A program made the position numbers and the translations under genes. A model generated the notes under the pieces. The model searched no databases and was not told where the DNA came from. It worked only from the letters and a program-made list of their open reading frames with translations. A DNA stretch of 64,000 nucleotides from an uncultured Clostridia bacterium (GTDB lineage: Bacteria; Bacillota; Clostridia; Christensenellales; CAAEEZ01), in the NCBI GenBank assembly GCA_934365195.1, contig CAKRNA010000001.1, forward strand, positions 1 to 64,000, in the 5' to 3' direction. This document shows positions 26,213-35,395 of this stretch, in pieces. Every line of letters starts with the position of its first letter. Within the stretch, counting starts at the first letter, position 1.

Positions 26213-26241
26213 ATTATACAGCGATATAACAGAAAAATCAA
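26213..26241 (-). promoter_or_regulatory. Promoter adjoining DtxR-type operator 4
   Basis: On the minus strand TTGATT (26236-26241), 17 bp, TATAAT (26213-26218) starts 3 bases after operator 4. It faces the BAAT-like hydrolase gene. Confidence 0.65.
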
Positions 26242-26244
26242 ATG

Positions 26245-26260
26245 GTTAGCATAGGCTAAC
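26245..26260. promoter_or_regulatory. DtxR-type operator 4
   Basis: GTTAGCATAGGCTAAC, the fourth copy of the 16-mer family, is immediately upstream of a good minus-strand promoter. It extends the presumed regulon to the hydrolase/transglutaminase genes. Confidence 0.7.
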
Positions 26261-26395
26261 TTAACTTATTTATTAGTTACTAGACATCTTATACAACCAA
26301 TCTTTATTTCTCATAATTACTCCCTCATTTTTTCCTGTTATTATTATATTTTTTCTTATCAAAAATAGAAAATCGCTTATTGTTAAGACATAAAA

Positions 26396-26425
26396 AAAGA
26401 GAGAACCTTTTTTTATTCTCTCTTT
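26396..26425. terminator. Bidirectional terminator
   Basis: A perfect 10-bp stem (AAAGAGAGAA with TTCTCTCTTT), with an A7 run on one side and T7 on the other, lies between the protease-like gene (ending 26678) and the operator 4 promoter. It insulates the two. The rest of 26261-26677 holds no gene that I can support. Confidence 0.7.
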
Positions 26426-26677
26426 CAATTTTTTTATATTAAATTGTTGTTAATTTTGCCTGAAAAAAATGCGTTTTCGCCAGTTTGGCTCCCCCTAGAA
26501 GCAAAAAATAGGCAAAATGTAGCTGTTAAATGTAACCATTGCTACGATTTTCAAAACCACAACATATTGTAAATGAAAAAACACAAGACTGCTATATCTT
26601 GCGCTTTTTGTGTTTGTATCTTTTTCGTACTACAAAGATGTGTTTCCAATACGAAATAGCTACACCTTCATTTCGAT

Positions 26678-27244
26678 TTACAGCCCTTCGTTTTTGAATG
26701 CCACCTGCCATTCATTGACTATTTTATCAAACTCGTCATTATAATAAACTTCGGGAAGATAAAGATATTTAACTTCGCCATACTTATACTTCATTACGGC
26801 ATAAGCATATGCATAAGCATCCATTTCCATATCTTGTGCAAAATACTCCTTATTCTCATTGCCTTCTTTATTCAAAGCGGTTACATAGTTATCCTCTTCC
26901 TCCGACCACTTTTTTGCCAACTCCGCATTATTACACTTTGTCGAATCTTTTCGATAATCTTCAATTTCTAAATGTTGATAGATGTGACGTATTTCGTGTA
27001 GAAGAAAATATTCAATATGTAACGGTTCATCTCGCAGGAAAGAGAAATCAACAGCCGCAATATTTACGGCAACAAAATTGGTTTTTCTGTTACACCACGC
27101 AAAAATTGCAACTCTTTCATTATATCCAAATCTCCATCGAATTTTTTGGTTTGTTCTATAAAACCTAACATTGGAGTTCATTATATCGCTTATAATCGGT
27201 GAATATTTCCGTTGTAAATAATCCAATCTTTCTTTATCTATCAT
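26678..27244 (-). CDS. HExxH zinc metallopeptidase-like protein
   Basis: This 188-residue soluble protein has a zincin helix, LLHEIRHIYQH (H83, E84, H87), and a downstream QDMEMDAYAYA helix whose Glu140 could be the third zinc ligand, as in gluzincin-like or ImmA/SprT-like peptidases. I do not know its substrate. It begins 48 bases after the SMC-like gene of the ABC-three-component system in the same direction, with no terminator between, so it may be a fourth component. It lacks a clear ribosome binding site. Confidence 0.65.
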   Translation of the reverse strand: MIDKERLDYLQRKYSPIISDIMNSNVRFYRTNQKIRWRFGYNERVAIFAWCNRKTNFVAVNIAAVDFSFLRDEPLHIEYFLLHEIRHIYQHLEIEDYRKDSTKCNNAELAKKWSEEEDNYVTALNKEGNENKEYFAQDMEMDAYAYAYAVMKYKYGEVKYLYLPEVYYNDEFDKIVNEWQVAFKNEGL

Positions 27245-27292
27245 ATATTTCTATTACAATTTAAAATAAAATCTCTATATACTATGATATCG

Positions 27293-29218
27293 CTAGATAA
27301 GAGCTTTGCCATTTCTCCAATTACACCGAACATAATCATTGAATTCGTCTTTGCAATCCAAATTATCCCCATCAACGTGGTCAACGATAATCATCTGTGG
27401 CAGTATTCCCGTTTCTTTTTCTATAAGATTTACTTCATCAAAAATAGTTTTATAAATCTTGTTGACGGCAAGCAAATCTGATTGAGTTATTTTAGACTCA
27501 TCATTCCCCTGTGGAAAATATACTTGGCTTGGCTGATCAAAAAACATGATCAATGGCATCGATGAATTGCTTTGAATTGCAAAATAATGTAAAAAACTCA
27601 AGAATAAAGCAATATGACAAGATACCCAATTCGCCCCGCTTCCCATCTCGTACAAATAAACATTTTCATTGTTGCTCTGGTGTTGATAAATATCGAAGCT
27701 ACCATCCATTAAACCAAAATTTAAGTCTATTGGTCGATACTCTTCTTCGAAATCCAACGTTAAAGAAAGACGATTCATATTATATGACAAAAAACTCTCA
27801 GCTTTTGACATCTTCTTATCTACATCAAACCCATTGATTTTTTCTTCAAGTCTAGCTATTCTCTCATTGAGTTCATCAATATCTCCATCAACCGTTTCAA
27901 ATATACCAGAGCTACTCATTTCGGCATATAAAGCGATTCTTGCCTTTGCGTAATTGACTTTTTCTCTCTTCGAAACAAGAGCTTTTGATGAAATAAATTT
28001 TTCCTCAATCGTTTTTATTTGTCTCCAAATATCTCGTATCTTTTCATCAATTTTTGAGTGCTCTTCTTTAAGTTTTCTAACATCTTCTGAAAAATCGGCA
28101 GTATATTTTTCAGTAATTCTTAATTCATTATCTAACCATTCTGTAGCCTCAATAAGTTGCGAATCATCCTCGGCAATTTCTCGACATTCGTGACCACAAA
28201 TAGGACATATATATTCATCGGTTTCAATTGCAGCTATGCTTGTTTGTTGCTGCAAATCTTTCAGCATTTGAGTAAATGAACTACCTGTGTTAGACGAATT
28301 ATCTATATTTTTAATTTTTAACAAGATTTCTCTTTCTTCATTCCTAAGCTTTTCTAATTCGGCATTTAATTCACTATATCGCATCGTTATTTTATTTTCA
28401 CCAAATAGTTGCGTGTCATCGAACCCTGGTAAATCTGAAGCTATTTTAAGCATTTCATGCACTGAAATATTGTCATCAAAGTCCTGTTCAAGTAATGCAA
28501 AATAATCCTTTAAAAGCGGCAAAAGATTTTTCCTAACATATGCCGTGCTTTTTTCATTGGCTTTTTGCTTTTTGTATTTTTGTTTCAGTTGAGCTTTTAA
28601 TGCATTCAATTGGATCAAGTCGCTATAATACTCTTGACTAATCATACCCGCAAAAACAGGAAATTGATCTATCACATCTTTTCTTTTGTAAAAATCCGAA
28701 AAACGATAGAACAGTGCGAACTTACTAGCTATTAAATTTTGATGCTGAAACATATATGAAACCATATTTCTTAATGATGCTTTTTTACCCGGTTGATCGA
28801 CATCAGTAGCAATATTGGTTACAAACAAGCCTAATGCGCCTTCAATTTCACTCTTTACATTTTTATATGATAGCACTGGCTTTTCTTCAAAATAACTCAA
28901 ATCCAAATCTTCGGGAACAAAGTTACTTGATTCTTTAGAAAAGCACATTTTACCGCCTTCGTCCCACGAATAACGAGCAATAATATAGGTATTATCCCCA
29001 ATATCCATTACAAGAGTATATAGGTAAGAAAAGTCTGTAATTTTACCTTTCGGTATTGTACAACGAGTACTACACAAACAATAATCAATTATCTCAACCA
29101 ACGCACTTTTTCCTGTTTTTGATTCACCCGTAATTATATTTACTCCCTGTTTAAGCGGAACCATTCTTTTTTCGCCATTTCTGTTGAAAATGACAATAGC
29201 TTTTATATAACTTTTCAT
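27293..29218 (-). CDS. DUF3732 SMC/Rad50-like ATPase of an ABC-three-component system
   Basis: This 641-residue protein has Walker A GESKTGKS (31-38) in an SMC-type N-lobe, coiled coils (about 200-300 and 350-480) around a zinc-hook-like CPICGHEC (C338, C341, C345), and a C-terminal lobe with the ABC-like signature region EMGSGANWVS and Walker B PLIMFFDQPSQ. It matches DUF3732 proteins, which in comparative genomics belong to three-component anti-phage or anti-plasmid systems related to Lamassu. The ATG overlaps the middle gene stop (ATGA). It would sense DNA ends or structures and release the effector, by analogy. Confidence 0.85.
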   Translation of the reverse strand: MKSYIKAIVIFNRNGEKRMVPLKQGVNIITGESKTGKSALVEIIDYCLCSTRCTIPKGKITDFSYLYTLVMDIGDNTYIIARYSWDEGGKMCFSKESSNFVPEDLDLSYFEEKPVLSYKNVKSEIEGALGLFVTNIATDVDQPGKKASLRNMVSYMFQHQNLIASKFALFYRFSDFYKRKDVIDQFPVFAGMISQEYYSDLIQLNALKAQLKQKYKKQKANEKSTAYVRKNLLPLLKDYFALLEQDFDDNISVHEMLKIASDLPGFDDTQLFGENKITMRYSELNAELEKLRNEEREILLKIKNIDNSSNTGSSFTQMLKDLQQQTSIAAIETDEYICPICGHECREIAEDDSQLIEATEWLDNELRITEKYTADFSEDVRKLKEEHSKIDEKIRDIWRQIKTIEEKFISSKALVSKREKVNYAKARIALYAEMSSSGIFETVDGDIDELNERIARLEEKINGFDVDKKMSKAESFLSYNMNRLSLTLDFEEEYRPIDLNFGLMDGSFDIYQHQSNNENVYLYEMGSGANWVSCHIALFLSFLHYFAIQSNSSMPLIMFFDQPSQVYFPQGNDESKITQSDLLAVNKIYKTIFDEVNLIEKETGILPQMIIVDHVDGDNLDCKDEFNDYVRCNWRNGKALI

Positions 29219-29703
29219 TTTGTATCAACTCCTAAAAAGAAAGATAAATGTTCTTCAGTGGTTTTTCCAAACATAACACCAAGATAAAACGCACATTTAA
29301 TCCAATTTTTGATAGTTCCCTCATAATCCTTGTAATTAATTCTTTTAATAAGAACCATCTTGTAATCATTAAAGACAATTTTTTCTTCGGAAAATAAAAT
29401 AATAATTGCTTCTTTACAATATGGCTTAAGTGAATTATATCTGTCAACATAGCCAGATAATCTTGTTCTGCCAGAAATTCTACTTTCCTCAATAACTTGA
29501 TGAGACTGAAACAATGTATCTATTCGACTTTTTCTATTGGCATTTATCAATTTTTCTCGTGATTCAGCATATAGTAAAATCGGAATCGCCATAAATGGTA
29601 GTTTTATATCACACGGTTTTTCATAGCCAGAAAGAAAACTCTGCATAAGTAAAGAATAAAAATGCGGATTCAATGAAAGCTTTTTTATGTTATTTATGCT
29701 CAT
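29215..29703 (-). CDS. Middle component of the ABC-three-component system
   Basis: This 162-residue protein lies between effector and SMC-like genes, overlapping both (14 and 4 bases). The pattern (NPHFYSLLMQSFLSGY, LPFMAIPILLYAESREKL, a central SGRTRLSGYVDRYN, then GVMFGKTTEEHLSFFLGV) fits the small middle subunits of ABC-3C systems, analogous to LmuC of Lamassu. Such subunits bridge or inhibit the effector. Assignment rests on position plus pattern. Confidence 0.75.
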   Translation of the reverse strand: MSINNIKKLSLNPHFYSLLMQSFLSGYEKPCDIKLPFMAIPILLYAESREKLINANRKSRIDTLFQSHQVIEESRISGRTRLSGYVDRYNSLKPYCKEAIIILFSEEKIVFNDYKMVLIKRINYKDYEGTIKNWIKCAFYLGVMFGKTTEEHLSFFLGVDTK

Positions 29704-30844
29704 TTCTTTCCTCTCCTACTTTCCATTTAAAATCTGTTTCATCTACTATATTATGTATAACGCCTCGTTGAAAGTATCCTTGATTACGAATAATTGAGCC
29801 GAAATCATTCGCATCCCAAGCCATTACGCCATTATAAAGTTGCTTTGATATTCTTATTTGATTTGCTTCTGTTTCTCCTTCTGCATCCAAATCGCTATTT
29901 GCTTTTGCATATTGCATTTTCGCAGTCAATTCTTCCTTATATGATTCAAGACTATCCAAATACATAAGGTTATCCTTGAAATACTTAGCAACGGTTAAAT
30001 CAGCTTTCCAATAATCTGACATTGCCCGGGGGATCATTTGGTCATATTTTATCTCACGAATAGATAAAATAAATTTTTTCTGTTTGAGTTTAGTGATTTT
30101 TTCTTTAGGAACAACTTCTTTTGCATACTCATTTGGAAGCAATGCAGTTCCTTTCATTCCATATGCAGTTGATTGTCTTTGTAGTATCTCGTCAAAAACT
30201 GGCTTCGTTACTTCCCATTTATGTGGCGGATTCTTAACTTTTATTAATATTTCGCCGAGCAAGGCCCCAATATATCTATCTCTATTTTCAAAAGGAATAT
30301 GACCAACATATTTAGAAAAATCATCAGATATACCGTCTATTGAAGTCTTTGCGGCATCAATCGTAAATTTATCTAATATTTCTAAAAGGCGACTTTCGTT
30401 ATAAGAATCCCCAAAAATTCTATTATATTGAGTTCTAAATGTTTCTTCCGCATTTTTAATTATAGCCCCTATTCTTTTTAGGCGTTCGAGTTTCTCTGTT
30501 TTATCAATATCATTCCAATTATAAAAAGGAGAATCAGTTTCAATTATAGCGGTAGTGCTGAGTATATAGTTGGAAAATTCTTTTACACGCTCATAATCAA
30601 TATACCAATTTGCAAGTGTCTTCCAAAAATCTATATCTCTGTCCAAAATGGATTTATTGCCAAAATGATGTTTGACTTCCTTTTGAAAGCTGCCACCTTT
30701 TTCATTTATGATACTTACATCTCCATTAGTTTCAATTTGCAAAGTGTCCCCATCGGTCAATTCAAAGCAATCTTTCAATGCAATTAAATACTGATAAATA
30801 TCACCAGCTTTTTGCAATGTTGCATCATTAATAGCTCGCGCCAC
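29690..30844 (-). CDS. Effector of the ABC-three-component system, Cap4-like nuclease domain
   Basis: The N-terminus of this protein of about 384 residues (GDIYQYLIALKDCF, IETNGDVSI, FQKEVKHHFG) follows the pattern of the Cap4/LmuA DNA endonuclease domain. A PD-(D/E)xK site is expected from E38, D42, E56 and K58. The rest is helical and probably binds the partner subunits. The start is uncertain: GGAGG (30855-30859) is 1 base from a GTG (30853), 4 from a TTG (30850) and 10 from the GTG used here (30844). A promoter lies at 30904-30932. It is the first gene of the three-gene defence unit. Confidence 0.75.
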   Translation of the reverse strand: MARAINDATLQKAGDIYQYLIALKDCFELTDGDTLQIETNGDVSIINEKGGSFQKEVKHHFGNKSILDRDIDFWKTLANWYIDYERVKEFSNYILSTTAIIETDSPFYNWNDIDKTEKLERLKRIGAIIKNAEETFRTQYNRIFGDSYNESRLLEILDKFTIDAAKTSIDGISDDFSKYVGHIPFENRDRYIGALLGEILIKVKNPPHKWEVTKPVFDEILQRQSTAYGMKGTALLPNEYAKEVVPKEKITKLKQKKFILSIREIKYDQMIPRAMSDYWKADLTVAKYFKDNLMYLDSLESYKEELTAKMQYAKANSDLDAEGETEANQIRISKQLYNGVMAWDANDFGSIIRNQGYFQRGVIHNIVDETDFKWKVGEERNEHK

Positions 30845-30903
30845 AGCCAACACCCCTCCGTCAAATTTAACGATCCCAAGTTTGAATAACTTTGTTTATT
30901 ATA

Positions 30904-30932
30904 TTTATACCATATTTCGTTACATTTTGCAA
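30904..30932 (-). promoter_or_regulatory. Promoter of the defence operon
   Basis: On the minus strand TTGCAA (30927-30932), 17 bp, TATAAA (30904-30909) lies about 60 bases upstream of the effector start. Confidence 0.55.
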
Positions 30933-31005
30933 GCCCCCTAAGACAATCGATGGTATTTAGCCTTTCCCTAAGTGAATTTTAAACTAAGTGAAACACTTTG
31001 AACTT

Positions 31006-31044
31006 GTGATAATGTATTCCATCACCTATTCAAAACATTATCAC
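31006..31044. repeat. 10-bp inverted repeat between divergent units
   Basis: GTGATAATGT (31006-31015) and its exact complement (31035-31044) enclose 19 bases. It lies between the defence operon and the DUF234 ATPase gene. It could be a regulator site or the scar of a mobile element. Confidence 0.45.
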
Positions 31045-31100
31045 TCGCCAACTTGCCCTCTACTATCGACAAAAAAACTATTATTTTTAACATTTTTATA

Positions 31101-31129
31101 TTGACAAAGACCATTTTCTTGGATATAAT
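31101..31129 (+). promoter_or_regulatory. Perfect consensus sigma-A promoter
   Basis: TTGACA, 17 bp, TATAAT, an exact match to the consensus, starts transcription near 31136, 49 bases before the ATPase gene. Confidence 0.85.
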
Positions 31130-31135
31130 ATTATT

Positions 31136-31153
31136 GTCAAATCGTAATTTGAC
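31136..31153 (+). promoter_or_regulatory. Palindrome at the transcription start
   Basis: GTCAAAT-CGTA-ATTTGAC is a 7-bp inverted repeat placed at about +1 to +18 after the consensus promoter. This is a classic repressor position. No regulator for it is identified. Confidence 0.5.
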
Positions 31154-31184
31154 TAATTTAGATTATACTGATTAGGGTACTGCT

Positions 31185-32615
31185 ATGTTTATAGGAAGAG
31201 AAACCGAATTGAAGTTTTTGAATGATGCTTATTTGTCCAATCGTGCAGAATTCATCGTTTTGTATGGCAGACGCCGTGTTGGCAAAACCGAACTCTTGAA
31301 CGAATTTTGCAAAGACAAGCCTTGTATTTTTTACACTTGCCGAGAATACACCGACAAGATACAGCTTCAGTCTTTTACGAACAAAATCCACTCCTACAAT
31401 ATGCCCGCATTCGAGTATGTAGATTGTTTTTCAAACTGGGAAACAGCGTTTTCTTCTTGTCTGCATATTAACACAAACAAAAAGAAACTGCTTATCATAG
31501 ACGAATTCCCTTATGCTTGCAAAATGAACGAAAGCATTCCATCAATTTTGCAAGTTTTGTGGGATGAAAAATTGCGACACGAAAATGTAATGATTATCCT
31601 TTGCGGAAGTGCAATGAGTTTTATTGAAAAAGAACTACTTGCAGAGAAAAATCCGCTGTATGGCAGAACGACCGGCATTTATAAAATCAAACCTTTGCCC
31701 TACTATGACTCTATCAAATTCTTTCCAAATTTTTCCGATGAAGACAAACTTTTAGCGTACTCCATACTAGGTGGCGTGCCACATTATTTGAGGCAATTCG
31801 ACAACGATCTTTCTTTGGAAGACAACGTAAAACAAAATATTCTTCGCAAAGGTTGTTCGCTTTATAATGAAGTGGAATTCCTTTTGAAACAAGAACTGCG
31901 AGAAACGTCTGTATACAATACAATCGTTGAGGCAATTGCTCTTGGAAACAATTCATTCAGCGACATTTTGAGCAAAACACAACTTGAAAAAAGTAAACTC
32001 AGCGTATATCTCAAAAATCTAATAGAGATTTCTATCGTTGAAAAAGAATCTCCTGCCCTTTCTTCCGACAAAGACAAAAGCAGCACAGCGAAAGGCAATT
32101 ATATCCTGACAGACAATTTCTTCCGCTTTTGGTATGCTTTTGCATATCGCAACTTGACCGATCTCGAAAACGATGATATCGATGGTGTTTGGGACAATTC
32201 TATCAAAAACAATCTTCACGATTTTGCCGCTTCATCTTTTGAAAAGGTCTGCCTTGATTATCTGTATGTCTTGAACAAGAGCAATCGCTTGCCGTTCAGA
32301 ATTCACAACGCATCGAGGTATTGGGGCAAAACAACCCAAACAATAGAAGGCAAAAAACAATCAGTAAATCTCGAGATTGATATATTGGCTCCCGACAGCC
32401 AAAAGAAAAACTTTATTTATGGCGAATGCAAATTTACCAACGAAGCCTTCGACATGCAACAACTGAAAAAACTACAATCAAAAGTTTTCCTTGAAGGCAA
32501 CAACTATTTCTATCTGTTTTCTCTTTCTGGCTTCACAGATGCCGTAAAAGAGTATGCAGCTTTGCACAACAATACCATTTTGGTATCCGCAAAAGATATA
32601 GTTTCTATAAATTAA
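31185..32615 (+). CDS. ATP-binding protein, ATPase_2 plus DUF234
   Basis: This 476-residue protein belongs to the archaeal-type ATPase family (ATPase_2 with C-terminal DUF234). Walker A is YGRRRVGKT (27-35), Walker B LLIIDEFP (101-108), a sensor-1-like ILCGSAMSF follows, then a winged helix (about 255-300). The C-terminal nuclease-like region has DI (in LEIDILAPD) and ECK (in YGECKF), resembling a PD-(D/E)xK site. Function of the family is unclear. It is transcribed from its own strong promoter and ends in a strong terminator, so it is a single-gene unit. Confidence 0.85.
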   Translation: MFIGRETELKFLNDAYLSNRAEFIVLYGRRRVGKTELLNEFCKDKPCIFYTCREYTDKIQLQSFTNKIHSYNMPAFEYVDCFSNWETAFSSCLHINTNKKKLLIIDEFPYACKMNESIPSILQVLWDEKLRHENVMIILCGSAMSFIEKELLAEKNPLYGRTTGIYKIKPLPYYDSIKFFPNFSDEDKLLAYSILGGVPHYLRQFDNDLSLEDNVKQNILRKGCSLYNEVEFLLKQELRETSVYNTIVEAIALGNNSFSDILSKTQLEKSKLSVYLKNLIEISIVEKESPALSSDKDKSSTAKGNYILTDNFFRFWYAFAYRNLTDLENDDIDGVWDNSIKNNLHDFAASSFEKVCLDYLYVLNKSNRLPFRIHNASRYWGKTTQTIEGKKQSVNLEIDILAPDSQKKNFIYGECKFTNEAFDMQQLKKLQSKVFLEGNNYFYLFSLSGFTDAVKEYAALHNNTILVSAKDIVSIN

Positions 32616-32632
32616 ATAATGATTACTCTCTG

Positions 32633-32657
32633 CTACGGCTGTATGCCGTAGTTTTTT
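32633..32657 (+). terminator. Terminator of the DUF234 ATPase gene
   Basis: A 7-bp GC-rich stem (CTACGGC, loop TGTAT, GCCGTAG) followed by T6 lies 17 bases after the stop codon. Confidence 0.85.
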
Positions 32658-32746
32658 GTTTTTCATTTTACCATGTCTATCTTGTTTTATGTTTTGAAAG
32701 CGCTATATAATACTTCTATCAATTCAAACAGTAAGAGGATAATGCT

Positions 32747-33895
32747 ATGACAAGAAAACATTCGTCAGAAGAAAAACAAAACGCTATAAAAAGATATACC
32801 AACGACCGTGAATCACCATTAAAAATCATCAACAATATTGGAATTTCCAAAAGTACTTTTTATAAGTGGCTAGCGGAATCCCAAAGTGAACAAAAACAAG
32901 CCAACCGCAAAAAGTTAACCCTACACAATTTCAAGTTATTAGAAGCAAAAATAGTACGACTTAAAGGCATCATCGAAATTATTAAAAAAGCAAACGTACT
33001 GCAGAACTCACCATTAAAAGACAAGTTGCGTGCAGCAGAACGTCTCTCTAATGAATACAGCGTTCACATGCTATGCGATGCTTTGGACATTCCAAGAGGA
33101 ACGTATTACAACCATATTTTCCGCAACAAAAGAGATAATACTTGGTACGCAAAACGTAGAGAAATGTTGCGAGAACAAATTCAAAAAATATATGATGATA
33201 GCAATCAAATATTTGGTGCGGCAAAAATTACGGCAGTCTTATGTAGTCGTGACATAAAAACATCAGTAAAGATGGTTCGAGGTTTAATGAACGATATAGG
33301 AATTACAAGCATTCGTCAAGGCGCAAAAAAATATTATAACGACAATGTTCGACAACACAAAAACTATATCAATCAAGAATTTCATACAAATGCTCCTAAT
33401 CAAGTATGGATAAGCGACGTCACATATTTTAAGTGTAACAATAATAATCACTACATATGCGCTATTATTGATTTGTATGCAAGAAAAGTTATTGCATACA
33501 AAATAGGTAAAAACAACAGTACCCAACTCGTGAAAACGACTTTTAAGGTAGCATATGACGAAAGAAAACCCTCTACCTCTCTTATTTTTCATACCGATCG
33601 AGGTGCAAATTATATTTCAAAAGGATTAAACGATTATCTCAAATCATTGCAAATCACACATTCATTTTCTCGTGCTTACGTTCCTTACGATAACTCCGTT
33701 ATGGAATCGTTCTTTGCATCGCTTAAACGAGAAGAATTGTACAGAAAAAAGTATCGCTCAGAGAGAGAATTTTATAACGCCGTTGACGATTATATTGAAT
33801 TTTACAACGAACGACGCCCTCACGCAAAACTGCAATACAAGACTCCTAATCAAAAGGAATGCGAATATAAAGAAAAATCTGGAGATTTTGAATAA
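32747..33895 (+). mobile_element. IS3-family transposase in one open frame
   Basis: The 382-residue product has an N-terminal helix-turn-helix (about 10-45), the HTH_21-like middle region and the integrase core with D224 (WISDVTY), D284 (FHTDRG) and E320 (NSVMESFFASLKRE), the exact DD(35)E spacing of IS3-type enzymes. Most IS3 elements split this into two frames joined by frameshifting; here one frame runs throughout. AGAGG precedes the ATG. I could not find matching terminal inverted repeats, so the element limits are unknown and it may be an immobile remnant. All catalytic residues are intact. Confidence 0.85.
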
Positions 33896-34035
33896 CTCAA
33901 TCGGACAAGAGGGGTTCGAAAATGAAAATATTTTTGTTTTTGCTCTCAATATTTCACTTTTTCCGGTTTTTAGTCCGATAACTAAATTGCAAACAAAATT
34001 ACTAAATACCGCATAAATACTGAAGAATATAAAAC

Positions 34036-34082
34036 AACACTATCAACAATCGGACCATAGGGGTTCAGATGTTGATAGTGTT
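34036..34082 (-). terminator. Terminator of ssrA (possibly bidirectional)
   Basis: A 13-bp perfect stem (AACACTATCAACA with its complement) with a 21-base loop ends 6 bases after the tmRNA 3' end; the minus strand continues GTTTTAT, and the plus strand TTTTC. The loop (CGGACCATAGGGGTTCAGA) resembles the sequence just after the transposase gene at 33902-33918. Confidence 0.7.
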
Positions 34083-34088
34083 TTCATT

Positions 34089-34430
<342 letters not shown>

Positions 34431-34436
34431 ATATTA

Positions 34437-34461
34437 GTAGCCATGCGGCTACTATATTATA
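34437..34461 (-). promoter_or_regulatory. -10 box and 5' precursor hairpin of ssrA
   Basis: TATAAT (34456-34461) overlaps the metA stop codon; between it and the mature tmRNA lies a hairpin AGTAGCC-GCAT-GGCTACT (34437-34454). No good -35 box is seen. The RNA may also be cut from a metA read-through transcript. Confidence 0.45.
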
Positions 34462-35386
34462 TGTTTTTGTATTTGTTGATATCCTCTCTTACGTAAGGAG
34501 TTTCTTGGTATACGTAGTAATTTAACCAGTTGTAGAACAATAGATTTGCCGTTGACACCCAGCACATATCCACTTTGTCAAGGTCGCCATCTATAAAGTA
34601 ATTCTTTGGCATTTCGATAGGCAATTTCTTATTAAGATCCCTAACGTACTCGGATTTTAGAGTAAATCTATCGTACTCTGCGTGGCCTGTTACAAATATT
34701 TTGCTGTTATCCTTAGACTTGAAAATAGATATACCGCTCTCGTCGGACTTTGCTAGTACTACAAGTTCGTCGTTTTCTAATATTTCCTTTTCGTCTATTG
34801 CCGTATGGCGTGATTGCGGCATATAAAATACGTCGTTCATACCTTTTAGCAACATATCGTTTTGCTCCACAGCATAGTTAGGGAAAACTCCGAAAAGTTT
34901 CTTGCTAAGTAGGTGCTTATCCGTGCCATAATAGTGGTAGCAAGCCGCTTGCGAAGCCCAGCAAATAAACATAGTTGACGTAACGTTTTTGTCGCAATAA
35001 TCGAAAATCGTGGTCAGTTCCTTCCAGTACTTAACCTCCTCAAACGGCATATTTTCAACGGGTGCGCCCGTAATAATCATACCGTCGAATTTAAGGTCTT
35101 TGATTTGGTCAAACGTCTTGTAAAAGGTTTGCATATGGTCGTCTGAAATATGCGTGGACTTGTAACTTTTCGTCTTGACCAAAGTAAGATTGACTTGTAG
35201 CGGCGAATTACTTAGCAGCCTAAGTAGTTGGTTTTCGGTGTCTATTTTCGTAGGCATCAAGTTTAGAATAGCAATCTCGATAGGACGAATATCTTGGCTT
35301 GAAGCCCTAAGTTTTGGCATAACGAAGATATTTTCGTTAGTTAGTTTTTTGTAAGCGGGTAAATTCTTTGGAATAACTATTGGCAT
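34457..35386 (-). CDS. metA: Homoserine O-acetyltransferase (MetA family)
   Basis: This 309-residue enzyme of the MetA family acylates homoserine in methionine synthesis. The catalytic Cys142 is in FICWASQAA and the His/Glu pair in GHAEYD. Position 111 is Glu (GAPVE), which in characterised MetA proteins marks use of acetyl-CoA; succinyl-CoA enzymes have Gly there. This fits the O-acetylhomoserine-using MetY made from the gene just upstream, 9 bases away. It is the last protein gene before ssrA. Confidence 0.93.
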   Translation of the reverse strand: MPIVIPKNLPAYKKLTNENIFVMPKLRASSQDIRPIEIAILNLMPTKIDTENQLLRLLSNSPLQVNLTLVKTKSYKSTHISDDHMQTFYKTFDQIKDLKFDGMIITGAPVENMPFEEVKYWKELTTIFDYCDKNVTSTMFICWASQAACYHYYGTDKHLLSKKLFGVFPNYAVEQNDMLLKGMNDVFYMPQSRHTAIDEKEILENDELVVLAKSDESGISIFKSKDNSKIFVTGHAEYDRFTLKSEYVRDLNKKLPIEMPKNYFIDGDLDKVDMCWVSTANLLFYNWLNYYVYQETPYVREDINKYKNI

Positions 35387-35395
35387 TACTAACCT

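Noticed and set aside
33672..34016. Plus-strand frame overlapping the transposase end
   Set aside because: It lies out of frame inside the transposase gene, lacks a ribosome binding site and its product is low-complexity.
32658..34069. Terminal inverted repeats of the IS3 element
   Set aside because: The GGGGTTC-type motif on the right has no complement on the left side of the transposase gene.
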